Part shown: positions 1 to 5,178 of the stretch, in pieces
Numbering within the stretch: the stretch's first letter is position 1
How the letters are laid out: each line of letters begins with the position of its first letter
Source: a virus
Virus record (IMG/VR): IMGVR_UViG_3300010354_000909
Coordinates: 1-20,048 of that record
Length of the DNA: 20,048 bases
Direction: 5' to 3' (one strand)
Translations under genes and position numbers: made by a program
The notes under the pieces: model-generated
What the model was told of the DNA's origin: nothing
The model's database searches: none
Seen by the model: the letters and a program-made list of their open reading frames with translations, nothing else

Positions 1-855
1 AATGGTGATCTTTCGGTTCTGAATTGGTTCGTTGCTGATAGCAATCTCTCCCTCAAGATTGACGGTGCTCCCGCTATTGTCTGGGGGACTAATCCTGCGA
101 ACGGTAAGTTCTTCGTGGGAACCAAAGCTGTGTTCAACAAAGTAAAGATTCGCATTGCACATTCTCACGAGGATATTGATACTTTCTATGCAGGAGAAGT
201 TGCAGACATTCTGCACTCTTGTTTCGACAATCTGCCTCACATTGCTGGTATCGTCCAAGCAGACTTCATCGGGTTCGGTGGTAGTGATGAGTACAATCCC
301 AACACCATCACCTACAAGTTTCCCGAAATTGTAGACAACAATATCATCATCGCACCTCACACTTTCTATACTGCAACCAACGATCTTCGTGATGCAGTTG
401 CACAACCTGATCCCTATCTGTGGGTGGATACTGATAACGTCAAGTATGTGAAACCAAATGCATATATTGCACACAATCAGACCTCTTTTGCTGATGTGAA
501 GGAAGTGTGTGAGTTTGCTCGTCAAATGTCCACTACTTGTGAGTTCGTTTCTGATAAGGAAGCTGCAAAGATCAAACAACAACTGAATGGTTTCATTCGT
601 ACTGGTGAAGAGGTAAATCCTGAGGAGTTTGATTGTGATCCTAATCTGATTCGTTTGTGGGCGTTGGTGAAGTCCATCAAGGATGATTGTTTATATCTGT
701 GTCGCAATGATGGTCCTGCCGCTTATCTGTACGGTAATCGAATTGATGCAGAGGGTTATGTAATGGTGAATGAGTTTGGTATGTTCAAACTGGTCAATCG
801 TGAGGTCTTTTCTAATGCAAACTTTAATCACAGTCGGTTTCAGTGTGCCAGCTGA
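1..855 (+). CDS. DUF6267-like phage protein with ligase-type nucleotidyltransferase motifs, 5' truncated
   Basis: The frame is open from the first base, so the start lies outside the window; 284 codons are visible. The order of motifs resembles covalent nucleotidyltransferases (DNA/RNA ligase and capping enzyme fold): KIDG at visible residues 19-22 (motif I KxDG, K being the candidate nucleotidyl lysine), QADFIGFG in the middle, the segment NTITYKFPE followed by IIIAPHTFY, then AEGYVM near residue 251 (motif IV EG) and FKLVNR near residue 262 (motif V, lysine at 263). The stretch NGKFFVGTKAVFNK after motif I is what I recall from the phage family called DUF6267, found in T4-like phages; that assignment is from memory. 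If the fold is right, it would bind ATP and act in nucleic acid end joining or repair, but no activity is proven. The stop codon lies inside the inverted repeat of the next promoter module. Confidence 0.72.
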   Translation, partial: NGDLSVLNWFVADSNLSLKIDGAPAIVWGTNPANGKFFVGTKAVFNKVKIRIAHSHEDIDTFYAGEVADILHSCFDNLPHIAGIVQADFIGFGGSDEYNPNTITYKFPEIVDNNIIIAPHTFYTATNDLRDAVAQPDPYLWVDTDNVKYVKPNAYIAHNQTSFADVKEVCEFARQMSTTCEFVSDKEAAKIKQQLNGFIRTGEEVNPEEFDCDPNLIRLWALVKSIKDDCLYLCRNDGPAAYLYGNRIDAEGYVMVNEFGMFKLVNREVFSNANFNHSRFQCAS

Positions 856-902
856 TGAACTGGGCCACACCTCTTGCCAGAGTCCTCGTTTGATCGTATT
901 GT
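843..902 (+). promoter_or_regulatory. Promoter module P1 (inverted repeat plus sigma-70 promoter)
   Basis: An imperfect hairpin pairs GTGTGCCAG (843-851) with CTGG-GC-CACAC (860-870) and spans the preceding stop codon. Eight bases after the CTGGGC end is TTGCCA (874-879), then a 17-bp spacer and TATTGT (897-902). The transcript would begin near 909, shortly before the ATG at 927. CCACACCTCTTGCC (865-878) recurs exactly at 4952-4965 in P6, and the initial transcribed sequence TAGCCACATCA recurs at P8 and P9. Confidence 0.6.
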
Positions 903-926
903 AGCCACATCAAACAACTCAACTCA

Positions 927-1442
927 ATGCAGTCCAATCTCACCTCTGCACAACAACAATACCTCGATGCATTTGCTGCTCTCTATGAGGCAGCAGATGC
1001 ACTGAATGCTGGCGACCCGATGAGTTATGCTCGCTCTCGTGAGATTCACCTTGCTTGTTTGTTGGGTCACACGGTTGCTGATACTTACAGTGGTGCAGAT
1101 GCATTTGAACCCGATGGAACTCCTGTAGAGTATAAGAGCACCATTGGCACCAAGATTTCCGCAACCTATAATGGTATCAGTGTTCAACCTACTTGGGAAG
1201 AACAAGAAGAGTATCTGATTGAGCATAAAATCGGTTGTTATCCTCGTCACTATTATGCTCGTTATGAGGGTGCAAATGTCGCAGAGGTTTGGATGATGGA
1301 CTCTGACACTGTTCTGTCTCTTTTGCTACCCAAAGCGAAGAAACAATACCCCACCAAACGTAACGGTAAAGCAAAAGATCCCCGTATCGGTATCACTATC
1401 TCAGCTGGAGAGATTCGTAAGCACGGGACTCGTGTGGTGTGA
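927..1442 (+). CDS. PD-(D/E)XK nuclease-like protein
   Basis: 171 residues. I do not recognise a named family, but the core resembles a PD-(D/E)XK endonuclease: a helix with SREIHLACLLGHT (E39), then SGADAFEPDGTPVEYKST, where D58 and E68-Y-K70 sit on adjacent strands as the metal-binding D...ExK triad would. The spacing, preceding helical glutamate and length are typical of small restriction or homing-type nucleases. The C-terminal KRNGKAKDPRIGITISAG could contact DNA. It would hydrolyse DNA with magnesium if active. It is a single-gene unit driven by P1 and followed directly by P2, with its stop codon overlapping the P2 palindrome. No methylase is adjacent, so a classical restriction-modification pair is not supported; a homing or host-DNA-degrading nuclease is equally possible. 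The fold call is inference from motif pattern. Confidence 0.6.
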   Translation: MQSNLTSAQQQYLDAFAALYEAADALNAGDPMSYARSREIHLACLLGHTVADTYSGADAFEPDGTPVEYKSTIGTKISATYNGISVQPTWEEQEEYLIEHKIGCYPRHYYARYEGANVAEVWMMDSDTVLSLLLPKAKKQYPTKRNGKAKDPRIGITISAGEIRKHGTRVV

Positions 1443-1495
1443 CAGCCGGCCGGCTGTCCACTATTCTCGCCGATGAGTTCGTTCTGTTCTATATT
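1441..1495 (+). promoter_or_regulatory. Promoter module P2 with perfect 18-bp palindrome
   Basis: GACAGCCGGCCGGCTGTC (1441-1458) is its own reverse complement and includes the last two bases of the preceding TGA. Eight bases on is TCGCCG (1467-1472), 17 bp, then TATATT (1490-1495). The next ATG is at 1517. There is no T-tract after the palindrome, so an operator or activator site is as likely as a terminator. Confidence 0.6.
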
Positions 1496-1516
1496 GGATA
1501 CAGTTAAGAAACACCA

Positions 1517-1672
1517 ATGAGCGACCGTCTGACTCTCACGATTCGTTGGGTTCGTGAGCATTGTGCATTTCTTCAGGTTCAAGCTTCAGAGTCTATCATT
1601 GCTCGGGTTCAGATGAGTGTCAACCAACTGACAGATGCCGAAGTGTCAAAGTTTCTTTCCGAACCTATCTGA
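1517..1672 (+). CDS. Hypothetical protein, 51 aa
   Basis: ATG at 1517 lies 21 bases after the P2 -10 box, with AAGAAA as a weak ribosome site. The product MSDRLTLTIRWVREHC... ends ...SVNQLTDAEVSKFLSEPI. It is small and probably helical; no motif is recognised. It is the first gene of a short run ending near 2233. The position right after the promoter and the downstream packing support it being real. Confidence 0.55.
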   Translation: MSDRLTLTIRWVREHCAFLQVQASESIIARVQMSVNQLTDAEVSKFLSEPI

Positions 1673-1695
1673 GTCACTACATCACAAACAAACCA

Positions 1696-1857
1696 ATGAA
1701 GAACTATCGTGTAATGGTTGAAACTAACGATGGATGTGTGACCGTTTGGTATGAGAAATCCAATGCAAAGACGGCGGACAAATTGATTCTCAATCGTGTC
1801 TATAATCAACTCTGTGGGTTGAACATTAAAGAGATCGACGTTACTCTTTCTGTCTGA
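1696..1857 (+). CDS. Hypothetical protein, 53 aa
   Basis: I chose the ATG at 1696, 23 bases after the previous stop. The longer in-frame extension back to 1561 would overlap the upstream gene almost completely. The product MKNYRVMVETNDGCVTVWYEK... then a helix and IKEIDVTLSV looks like a compact beta-alpha-beta protein. No function is recognised. The stop overlaps the next ATG (TGATG at 1855-1859), indicating translational coupling. Confidence 0.6.
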   Translation: MKNYRVMVETNDGCVTVWYEKSNAKTADKLILNRVYNQLCGLNIKEIDVTLSV

Positions 1858-2030
1858 TGAACTTCATTGAAATCAAGAAAACTTCACGCACAAGCCGCAA
1901 TGGTCGTTTAATTCAATGTCCACACTGCAAGAATGTAACGAAAGTCCATCATTTGAGTTGGAACGCATTACATTGTTTGAAATGTGAGACAATGGTGAAC
2001 AAGTATGATTATCTGATGGAATGCCAATGA
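1857..2030 (+). CDS. Small zinc-ribbon protein, 57 aa
   Basis: Start ATG overlaps the stop of the gene before it, and its own stop overlaps the next start (ATGA at 2027-2030). The product has two CxxC knuckles, CPHC at residues 21-24 and CLKC at 40-43, separated by 15 residues, the classic single zinc-ribbon layout. The N-terminus (KKTSRTSRNGRLIQ) is basic, so nucleic acid binding or a transcription-modifying role is possible, as for many small phage zinc proteins. Specific role unknown. Confidence 0.65.
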   Translation: MNFIEIKKTSRTSRNGRLIQCPHCKNVTKVHHLSWNALHCLKCETMVNKYDYLMECQ

Positions 2031-2233
2031 AACTCACAAAAGAACAATTAATCACTGCACTTTCTGCTGAGTATGAGTATCTTTGCCACGATGATTTTGA
2101 TCCTGATATGGATGTATCTCCTGAAGATTATCGCGTGATGCTGACACAAATGTCAATGAATGAACTGATCGAAGAGACAAGCACTGGTGAACATTTCAGT
2201 TTAGAAGAATACCTCAACACTTGGACCAGTTGA
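2027..2233 (+). CDS. Hypothetical acidic cyanophage protein, 68 aa
   Basis: ATG at 2027 overlaps the upstream stop by four bases; an alternative ATG two codons earlier (2021) adds only MP. The product begins MKLTKEQLITALSAEYEYLC and contains an acidic centre DDFDPDMDVSPEDYRVML and a C-terminal helix. It resembles small acidic proteins I recall from cyanomyoviruses, function unknown. It is the last gene of the 1517-2233 run. Confidence 0.65.
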   Translation: MKLTKEQLITALSAEYEYLCHDDFDPDMDVSPEDYRVMLTQMSMNELIEETSTGEHFSLEEYLNTWTS

Positions 2234-2287
2234 GAAACTGTCACAAGCCCGCTTGATTTTTCGTCGATTCTGTGCAAGCCTAAGACT
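2234..2287 (+). promoter_or_regulatory. Short intergenic spacer with weak terminator-like and promoter-like signals
   Basis: CAAG (2244-2247), loop CCCG and CTTG (2252-2255) followed by ATTTTT form a short terminator-like hairpin. GATTCT (2266-2271) could be a -10 for the gene at 2288 but has no clear -35. This spacer does not carry the palindrome seen in P2-P5. Confidence 0.25.
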
Positions 2288-2470
2288 ATGAACAAAACCA
2301 CTTCAAACCCTTACATCGCCACTCTCGTTGAGATGGGCTATGACGAAGCAGACTGCCAGATGGCAATCGCCTCTCGTGATGCTACCTATCCTCGTGTGAT
2401 TCACGGCCGTACGTTTCACACCAAAGCTGAGTATGACGAAGCACTCGCTGACTTTCTGAATGGACTGTGA
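2288..2470 (+). CDS. Hypothetical protein with UBA-like MGY helix, 60 aa
   Basis: The product starts MNKTTSNPYIATLVEMGYDEADCQMAIASR and ends FHTKAEYDEALADFLNGL. The segment ATLVEMGYDEADCQMAI has the pattern of a UBA/TS-N type three-helix domain (MGY loop followed by an amphipathic helix); such domains also occur in bacterial elongation factor Ts. This is a pattern resemblance only. Its stop codon TGA is part of the P3 palindrome (TGACAGC). Confidence 0.6.
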   Translation: MNKTTSNPYIATLVEMGYDEADCQMAIASRDATYPRVIHGRTFHTKAEYDEALADFLNGL

Positions 2471-2523
2471 CAGCTGCACGGCTGTCCACTGATTCCGCCG
2501 AGACGCCCGTTCTCGTGTATTCT
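2469..2523 (+). promoter_or_regulatory. Promoter module P3
   Basis: GACAGC (2469-2474), a 6-base loop and GCTGTC (2481-2486) form the inverted repeat, starting in the upstream TGA. Eight bases later is CCGCCG (2495-2500), 17 bp, TATTCT (2518-2523). The sequence TCTCGTGTATTCTATAAGAG followed by TCAAAGGAA is nearly identical to that in P4. The downstream ATG is at 2550. Confidence 0.6.
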
Positions 2524-2549
2524 ATAAGAGTCAAAGGAATCGCACTCAA

Positions 2550-2738
2550 ATGACGATCACCAAACAACAAGCACTTTCTCAGTTTCGCTATGTTTGGAAA
2601 GTGGAATCCATTCGCAATCCTGTCATCAAAGGTGACACGATTATGAAACGTGAAGCGTGGAACAATTTCGTTGATTCTCTCAACAAAGAGGGTTACGTTT
2701 CTGACTCTCAAGCTTTTCGTTGGAACAATCCTTTCTGA
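2550..2738 (+). CDS. Conserved cyanophage hypothetical protein, 62 aa
   Basis: ATG at 2550 is 26 bases after the P3 -10; AAAGGA lies 11 bases upstream of it, rather far for a ribosome site. The product MTITKQQALSQFRYVWKVES... contains KGDTIMKREAWNNFVDSLNKEGYVS, a helical segment I recall in several T4-like cyanophage small proteins without function. First gene of a four-gene operon ending at 3506. Confidence 0.65.
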   Translation: MTITKQQALSQFRYVWKVESIRNPVIKGDTIMKREAWNNFVDSLNKEGYVSDSQAFRWNNPF

Positions 2739-2749
2739 ACACCAAACAA

Positions 2750-3082
2750 ATGACTGCAATGCTGACTCAAACCAAACCCGAGTTTCTGACCGATTGCCTC
2801 ATTGAAGAGGTGAACAATCGTTGGAAAGTTGATGGAATTGAATCCGATCGTAACTATCACATTCTGTCCGCAGATTATGGTAAAAAGTACATTAAGGTGA
2901 TGCAATCTTATGCACACTCTTCTGGTCGTAGTGTGTGGATGTTCGTTGATCGCAAGACTGGTGAATGTTTCAAACCTGCAAGCTGGAAATCACCTGCAAA
3001 AGGGGTTCGTTATCTGATTCACCAACTGACCGAAAATCCTCACATTTGTGATCCTTACGGCGGTTTTCTGTACCTGAAATGA
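2750..3082 (+). CDS. Conserved phage hypothetical protein, 110 aa
   Basis: I chose ATG at 2750, 11 bases after the upstream stop; an upstream in-frame ATG at 2720 would overlap the previous gene, and one at 2759 is also possible. The product has a small alpha/beta pattern with the conserved-looking centre SVWMFVDRKTGECFKPASWK and a C-terminal GVRYLIHQLTENPH. The VDRKTG...KPASWK...KGVR pattern is familiar from uncharacterised small proteins of many tailed phages. The stop overlaps the next ATG (ATGA at 3079-3082). Confidence 0.68.
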   Translation: MTAMLTQTKPEFLTDCLIEEVNNRWKVDGIESDRNYHILSADYGKKYIKVMQSYAHSSGRSVWMFVDRKTGECFKPASWKSPAKGVRYLIHQLTENPHICDPYGGFLYLK

Positions 3083-3291
3083 TGTACCAAATCACTGAGA
3101 TTGAGTTTGATTGTTCACTTGAAGATGACGATTGGACTGAACAGGATCAGATCGAAACCGAAGAAATGCTACCCAGTCGCTACATCGGCACCATTTGGGA
3201 TGCTGATGATGAAGATGATTTAGTAGAAGAGATCACCGCTGCCACTGGTTGGTGTATTAAATCTCTCAACTTTCGCCACATTCTCAAATGA
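3079..3291 (+). CDS. Hypothetical acidic protein, 70 aa
   Basis: Translationally coupled at both ends by 4-base ATGA overlaps. The product MMYQITEIEFDCSLEDDDWTEQ... is strongly acidic, with the segment YIGTIWDADDEDDLVEEITAATGWCIKSLNF, suggestive of a compact alpha/beta fold. A second ATG immediately follows the first, so the exact start may be residue 2. No function is recognised. Confidence 0.65.
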   Translation: MMYQITEIEFDCSLEDDDWTEQDQIETEEMLPSRYIGTIWDADDEDDLVEEITAATGWCIKSLNFRHILK

Positions 3292-3506
3292 ACAATCTCA
3301 CCACCGAACAATTCGAAAAACTGAAGTCCATCTATTGTGCTTTCATTATTGAAGGAATGGACGTGGATTGCTTAATGCAGATGGCGTATGATATGCTGCT
3401 AGAGTCTTATGCAGATGTGACAGAAGAACAACTCAAGGAAGAGATTGCTGACTTCTATGATGGTACTCTGCTGGAGGATTTTATGGAGGAAGCTGTAGAG
3501 AACTAA
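3288..3506 (+). CDS. Hypothetical acidic helical protein, 72 aa
   Basis: Starts within the stop of the preceding gene (ATGA). The product MNNLTTEQFEKLKSIYCAFIIEG... is rich in E and D and predicted mostly helical by eye, with a C-terminal DFMEEAVEN. It is the last gene of the 2550-3506 operon and is followed by P4. Function unknown. Confidence 0.65.
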   Translation: MNNLTTEQFEKLKSIYCAFIIEGMDVDCLMQMAYDMLLESYADVTEEQLKEEIADFYDGTLLEDFMEEAVEN

Positions 3507-3516
3507 GATCGACTGT

Positions 3517-3571
3517 GCCAGTTCACCAGCTGTCCACTCATTACGCCGAGACGTTTGTTCTCGTGTATTCT
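3517..3571 (+). promoter_or_regulatory. Promoter module P4
   Basis: GCCAGTTCACCAGCTGTC (3517-3534) is a degenerate copy of the palindrome, differing from the P5 copy at one base. Eight bases later is ACGCCG (3543-3548), 17 bp, TATTCT (3566-3571). The downstream region TATTCTATAAGAGTCAAAGG matches P3 exactly. ATG follows at 3598. Confidence 0.6.
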
Positions 3572-3597
3572 ATAAGAGTCAAAGGAACACCACTCAA

Positions 3598-3849
3598 ATG
3601 ACAATGAACGCCAAACACATTCTCAAGTCTTTTTCGTTTCAAGCTATCACTGAGTTGAGTGCTCCTTGTAGCAAAGCAGAAATCTCAAAAAAGGTCTTAG
3701 AAATTGCTAGGGAATGTGATGCTCTCACTGATGATTTAATCTTTGCATTTAAGGATATTGGGTGGGGTTTTACTGAACTTAAAATGCAAGGATTGATTGC
3801 AAACAATGGCAAACCTGGTAAGTCTTCCCGCTGGTTTCTTACAGTGTGA
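3598..3849 (+). CDS. Winged-helix protein resembling the Mrr N-terminal domain, 83 aa
   Basis: MTMNAKHILKSF then CSKAEISKKVLEIARECDALTDDLI and WGFTELKMQGLIANNGKPGKSSRWFLTV. The end has the winged-helix signature W-x-x-T-x-L-x-x-x-G-L-I followed by a basic turn and an aromatic-L-T strand, as in the Mrr_N domain that precedes Mrr-type restriction nucleases. Here only that domain is present; no nuclease domain follows. A DNA-binding regulator or anti-restriction decoy is possible but is inference. Single-gene unit under P4; the stop codon TGA enters the P5 palindrome. A start two codons later (3604) is also possible. Confidence 0.62.
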   Translation: MTMNAKHILKSFSFQAITELSAPCSKAEISKKVLEIARECDALTDDLIFAFKDIGWGFTELKMQGLIANNGKPGKSSRWFLTV

Positions 3850-3902
3850 CAGTTCACCAGCTGTCCACTCATTCCCCACAGACTCCCCAAATGACTTATA
3901 TT
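3848..3902 (+). promoter_or_regulatory. Promoter module P5
   Basis: GACAGTTCACCAGCTGTC (3848-3865) has 5-bp perfect arms and starts inside the preceding stop. At the conserved distance the -35 position reads CCCCAC (3874-3879), a poor match, then 17 bp and TATATT (3897-3902). Transcription would start near 3909, 39 bases before the ATG at 3948. Confidence 0.5.
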
Positions 3903-3947
3903 AGGTGCATCGGAGGGAAACAAACCTTCCACACACACACCAACAAG

Positions 3948-4310
3948 ATGCGCAAGATCGAACGCCAAATGAATCAAGCGATTGCTGATTCAATCAACTG
4001 GAAATCCACAAACACTGAAGTTATCTTTGACTCTGAAGATAATGTCTCTCGTGTTTATCTTCACGGTAATCACATTGCTACTGTTTCTGAAGATTCTGTT
4101 CAACTGTTTGATGGTGGTTGGCAATCCAATACCACTAAGTCCCGATTGAATGCTATCTGTGATGCTAATGCAATCGCAGGTGAAGGAGTCTATCAAAAGG
4201 ACTTCAACTGGTATGTGCGCCAGTATAATAATAGGACTCAATCATTCGAGACTGTGCCATTCTATTCTGGTATGAATCTCGGTGAGTCTGCTCTTCCCAT
4301 TGCTGCCTGA
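3948..4310 (+). CDS. Conserved cyanophage hypothetical protein, 120 aa
   Basis: I chose the ATG at 3948 (MRKIERQMNQAIADSINWKSTNTEVIFD), because starts at 3846 or 3891 would precede the P5 transcription start. The product has a basic N-terminal helix, a strand-rich centre VSRVYLHGNHIATVSEDSVQLFDGGWQSNTTKSRLNAICDA and a C-terminal YQKDFNWYVRQYN. This pattern, including LHGxxIA and DGGWxxNTTKSRLNA, recurs in my memory in small T4-like cyanophage proteins of unknown function. First gene of an operon with the two small genes that follow. Confidence 0.68.
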   Translation: MRKIERQMNQAIADSINWKSTNTEVIFDSEDNVSRVYLHGNHIATVSEDSVQLFDGGWQSNTTKSRLNAICDANAIAGEGVYQKDFNWYVRQYNNRTQSFETVPFYSGMNLGESALPIAA

Positions 4311-4315
4311 ATCTA

Positions 4316-4441
4316 ATGACTGAAAAAGAGTTCTACATCTCTGCCCTTCACACTTTCGGAGATACTGGTAACAAACTTCTTCAACTGCTGGATGATATTG
4401 AGTCCGGTGAACTTGTCTGGTTTGATCCTACACTGATCTGA
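4316..4441 (+). CDS. Hypothetical protein, 41 aa
   Basis: ATG five bases after the upstream stop. The product MTEKEFYISALHTFGDTGNK ends LLQLLDDIESGELVWFDPTLI. It is small and acidic; the spacing suggests cotranslation with its neighbours. No motif is recognised. Confidence 0.5.
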   Translation: MTEKEFYISALHTFGDTGNKLLQLLDDIESGELVWFDPTLI

Positions 4442-4497
4442 GTCTAATGCTTCATTCACTCACTAAGTCACGCTCACCACAATACCACAAGGAAACG

Positions 4498-4620
4498 ATG
4501 CTCAAACTGACTGTAGCTGGTTTGTTATTGTGGGTGTTCTGGTCACCGCTACAACCTATTCGGCAAGTCACCGCCAGTGTGTTACATACCGCTGCCGATG
4601 CGATTTATAGTCAAAATTGA
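4498..4620 (+). CDS. Small single-pass membrane protein, 40 aa
   Basis: I prefer the ATG at 4498 because AAGGAAA lies six bases upstream; an in-frame ATG at 4447 would add 17 polar residues. The product MLKLTVAGLLLWVFWSPLQP has a hydrophobic helix at residues 2-15, followed by IRQVTASVLHTAADAIYSQN, a short amphipathic helix. The pattern resembles short membrane peptides I recall from cyanomyoviruses. It is the last gene before the non-coding repeat region. A membrane-associated role in infection is inference. Confidence 0.6.
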   Translation: MLKLTVAGLLLWVFWSPLQPIRQVTASVLHTAADAIYSQN

Positions 4621-4704
4621 TTAAAAAGTGATTAAAAAGGTATTATTAAATGGCATAGCGTTGTTTATGTGATATTGATAATTATCTGTATTGAGTTGAT
4701 TACC

Positions 4705-4722
4705 TGATACGAATTCGTATCA
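4705..4722. other. Perfect 18-bp palindrome
   Basis: TGATACGAATTCGTATCA equals its own reverse complement. It stands alone in AT-rich non-coding DNA about 85 bases after the membrane peptide gene. Its perfection and intergenic position suggest a dimeric protein binding site. Confidence 0.6.
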
Positions 4723-4739
4723 AAGATGTATGAAATAGA

Positions 4740-4858
4740 GTGCTAAAGTCTTATGAAACCCAGCTGAGTATTATGTGCTAAAGTCTTATGAAACCCAGCC
4801 AGAATCTTATAAAGGGCGCCGAGTATTATGTGCTAAAGTCTTATAAAGGGCGCCGAGT
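4740..4858. repeat. Mosaic tandem repeat, about 34-35 bp period
   Basis: A 25-base block is identical at 4740-4764 and 4775-4799 (core TCTTATGAAACCCAGC). A 24-base block (GAGTATTATGTGCTAAAG plus TCTTAT) is identical at 4766-4789 and 4821-4844. A 20-base block (TCTTATAAAGGGCGCCGAGT) is identical at 4805-4824 and 4839-4858. Four TCTTAT(G/A)AA units therefore occur at 4749, 4784, 4805 and 4839, with the tail switching from ACCCAGC to GGGCGCC. Confidence 0.85.
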
Positions 4859-4960
4859 CTTGTGGTCTAAGCGCGCACGGTAACGCGCCGCCGCCCATTA
4901 TATAAAACCCCGGCGCCCTTGGCAATCCCTCCGAACCACTCCGCGAACCGTCCACACCTC

Positions 4961-4989
4961 TTGCCGAATCCCTCCGAGTGTCCTACACT
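4961..4989 (+). promoter_or_regulatory. Promoter P6
   Basis: TTGCCG (4961-4966), 17 bp, TACACT (4984-4989). The preceding CCACACCTCTTGCC is identical to P1. The ATG at 4996 begins six bases after the -10, so the predicted transcript would be leaderless or nearly so. Confidence 0.6.
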
Positions 4990-4995
4990 AGCCTT

Positions 4996-5178
4996 ATGAA
5001 AAACACCACACCAGACCTCACCCAGATCCTGAGTGCTTATGAGCAGTCTGTGATCGCTGAAGAGAAGCGTCGCCAGGAGCTGTGTGACCGGTACTTCAGC
5101 GACCCCGTGTTCGCCGCCCAGTATGATCAGGAACTGAGCCGCCAGTGTGCGAGCTGGTACATCTCCGACCGCCACTGA
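4996..5178 (+). CDS. Hypothetical protein, 60 aa
   Basis: I chose the ATG at 4996 rather than the in-frame GTG at 4978, which lies upstream of the P6 -10 box. The product MKNTTPDLTQILSAYEQSVIAEEKRRQELCDRYFSD... is mostly one long charged helix, possibly coiled coil, with a C-terminal CASWYISDRH. First gene of the GC-rich island. There is essentially no space between promoter and start codon, so translation would be leaderless. No function is recognised. Confidence 0.58.
   Translation: MKNTTPDLTQILSAYEQSVIAEEKRRQELCDRYFSDPVFAAQYDQELSRQCASWYISDRH

Larger units (their letters stand above)
4621..4995. other. Gene-free region with palindromes, tandem repeats and a GC transition
   Basis: No credible ORF. 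The left part (4621-4740) is AT-rich, the middle carries tandem repeats and the right part (from about 4850) is GC-rich. Long-range inverted repeat AAGGGCGCCG (4846-4855) pairs with CGGCGCCCTT (4911-4920). Inside it GCGCG (4871-4875) and CGCGC (4884-4888) can form a second hairpin. TATATAAAA sits at 4899-4907. The layout could be a strong terminator, an origin or a recombination junction; none is proven. Confidence 0.6.

Noticed and set aside
522-1582. Reverse-strand open frames over the first genes (for example 924-1250, 1262-1582)
   Set aside because: They lie antisense to well-supported + strand genes, have no promoter or ribosome site and encode Cys/His/Ser-rich sequence typical of antisense translation.
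1561-1695. Longer start for the 53-aa gene at 1696
   Set aside because: The extension overlaps the gene at 1517-1672 almost entirely and has no ribosome site.
3846-3947. Longer starts (3846, 3891) for the 120-aa gene at 3948
   Set aside because: They fall upstream of the predicted P5 transcription start, and the MRKIER start matches the form I recall for the family.
4740-4858. CRISPR array
   Set aside because: Units are directly adjacent mosaics without unique spacers of regular length, and no cas gene is present.
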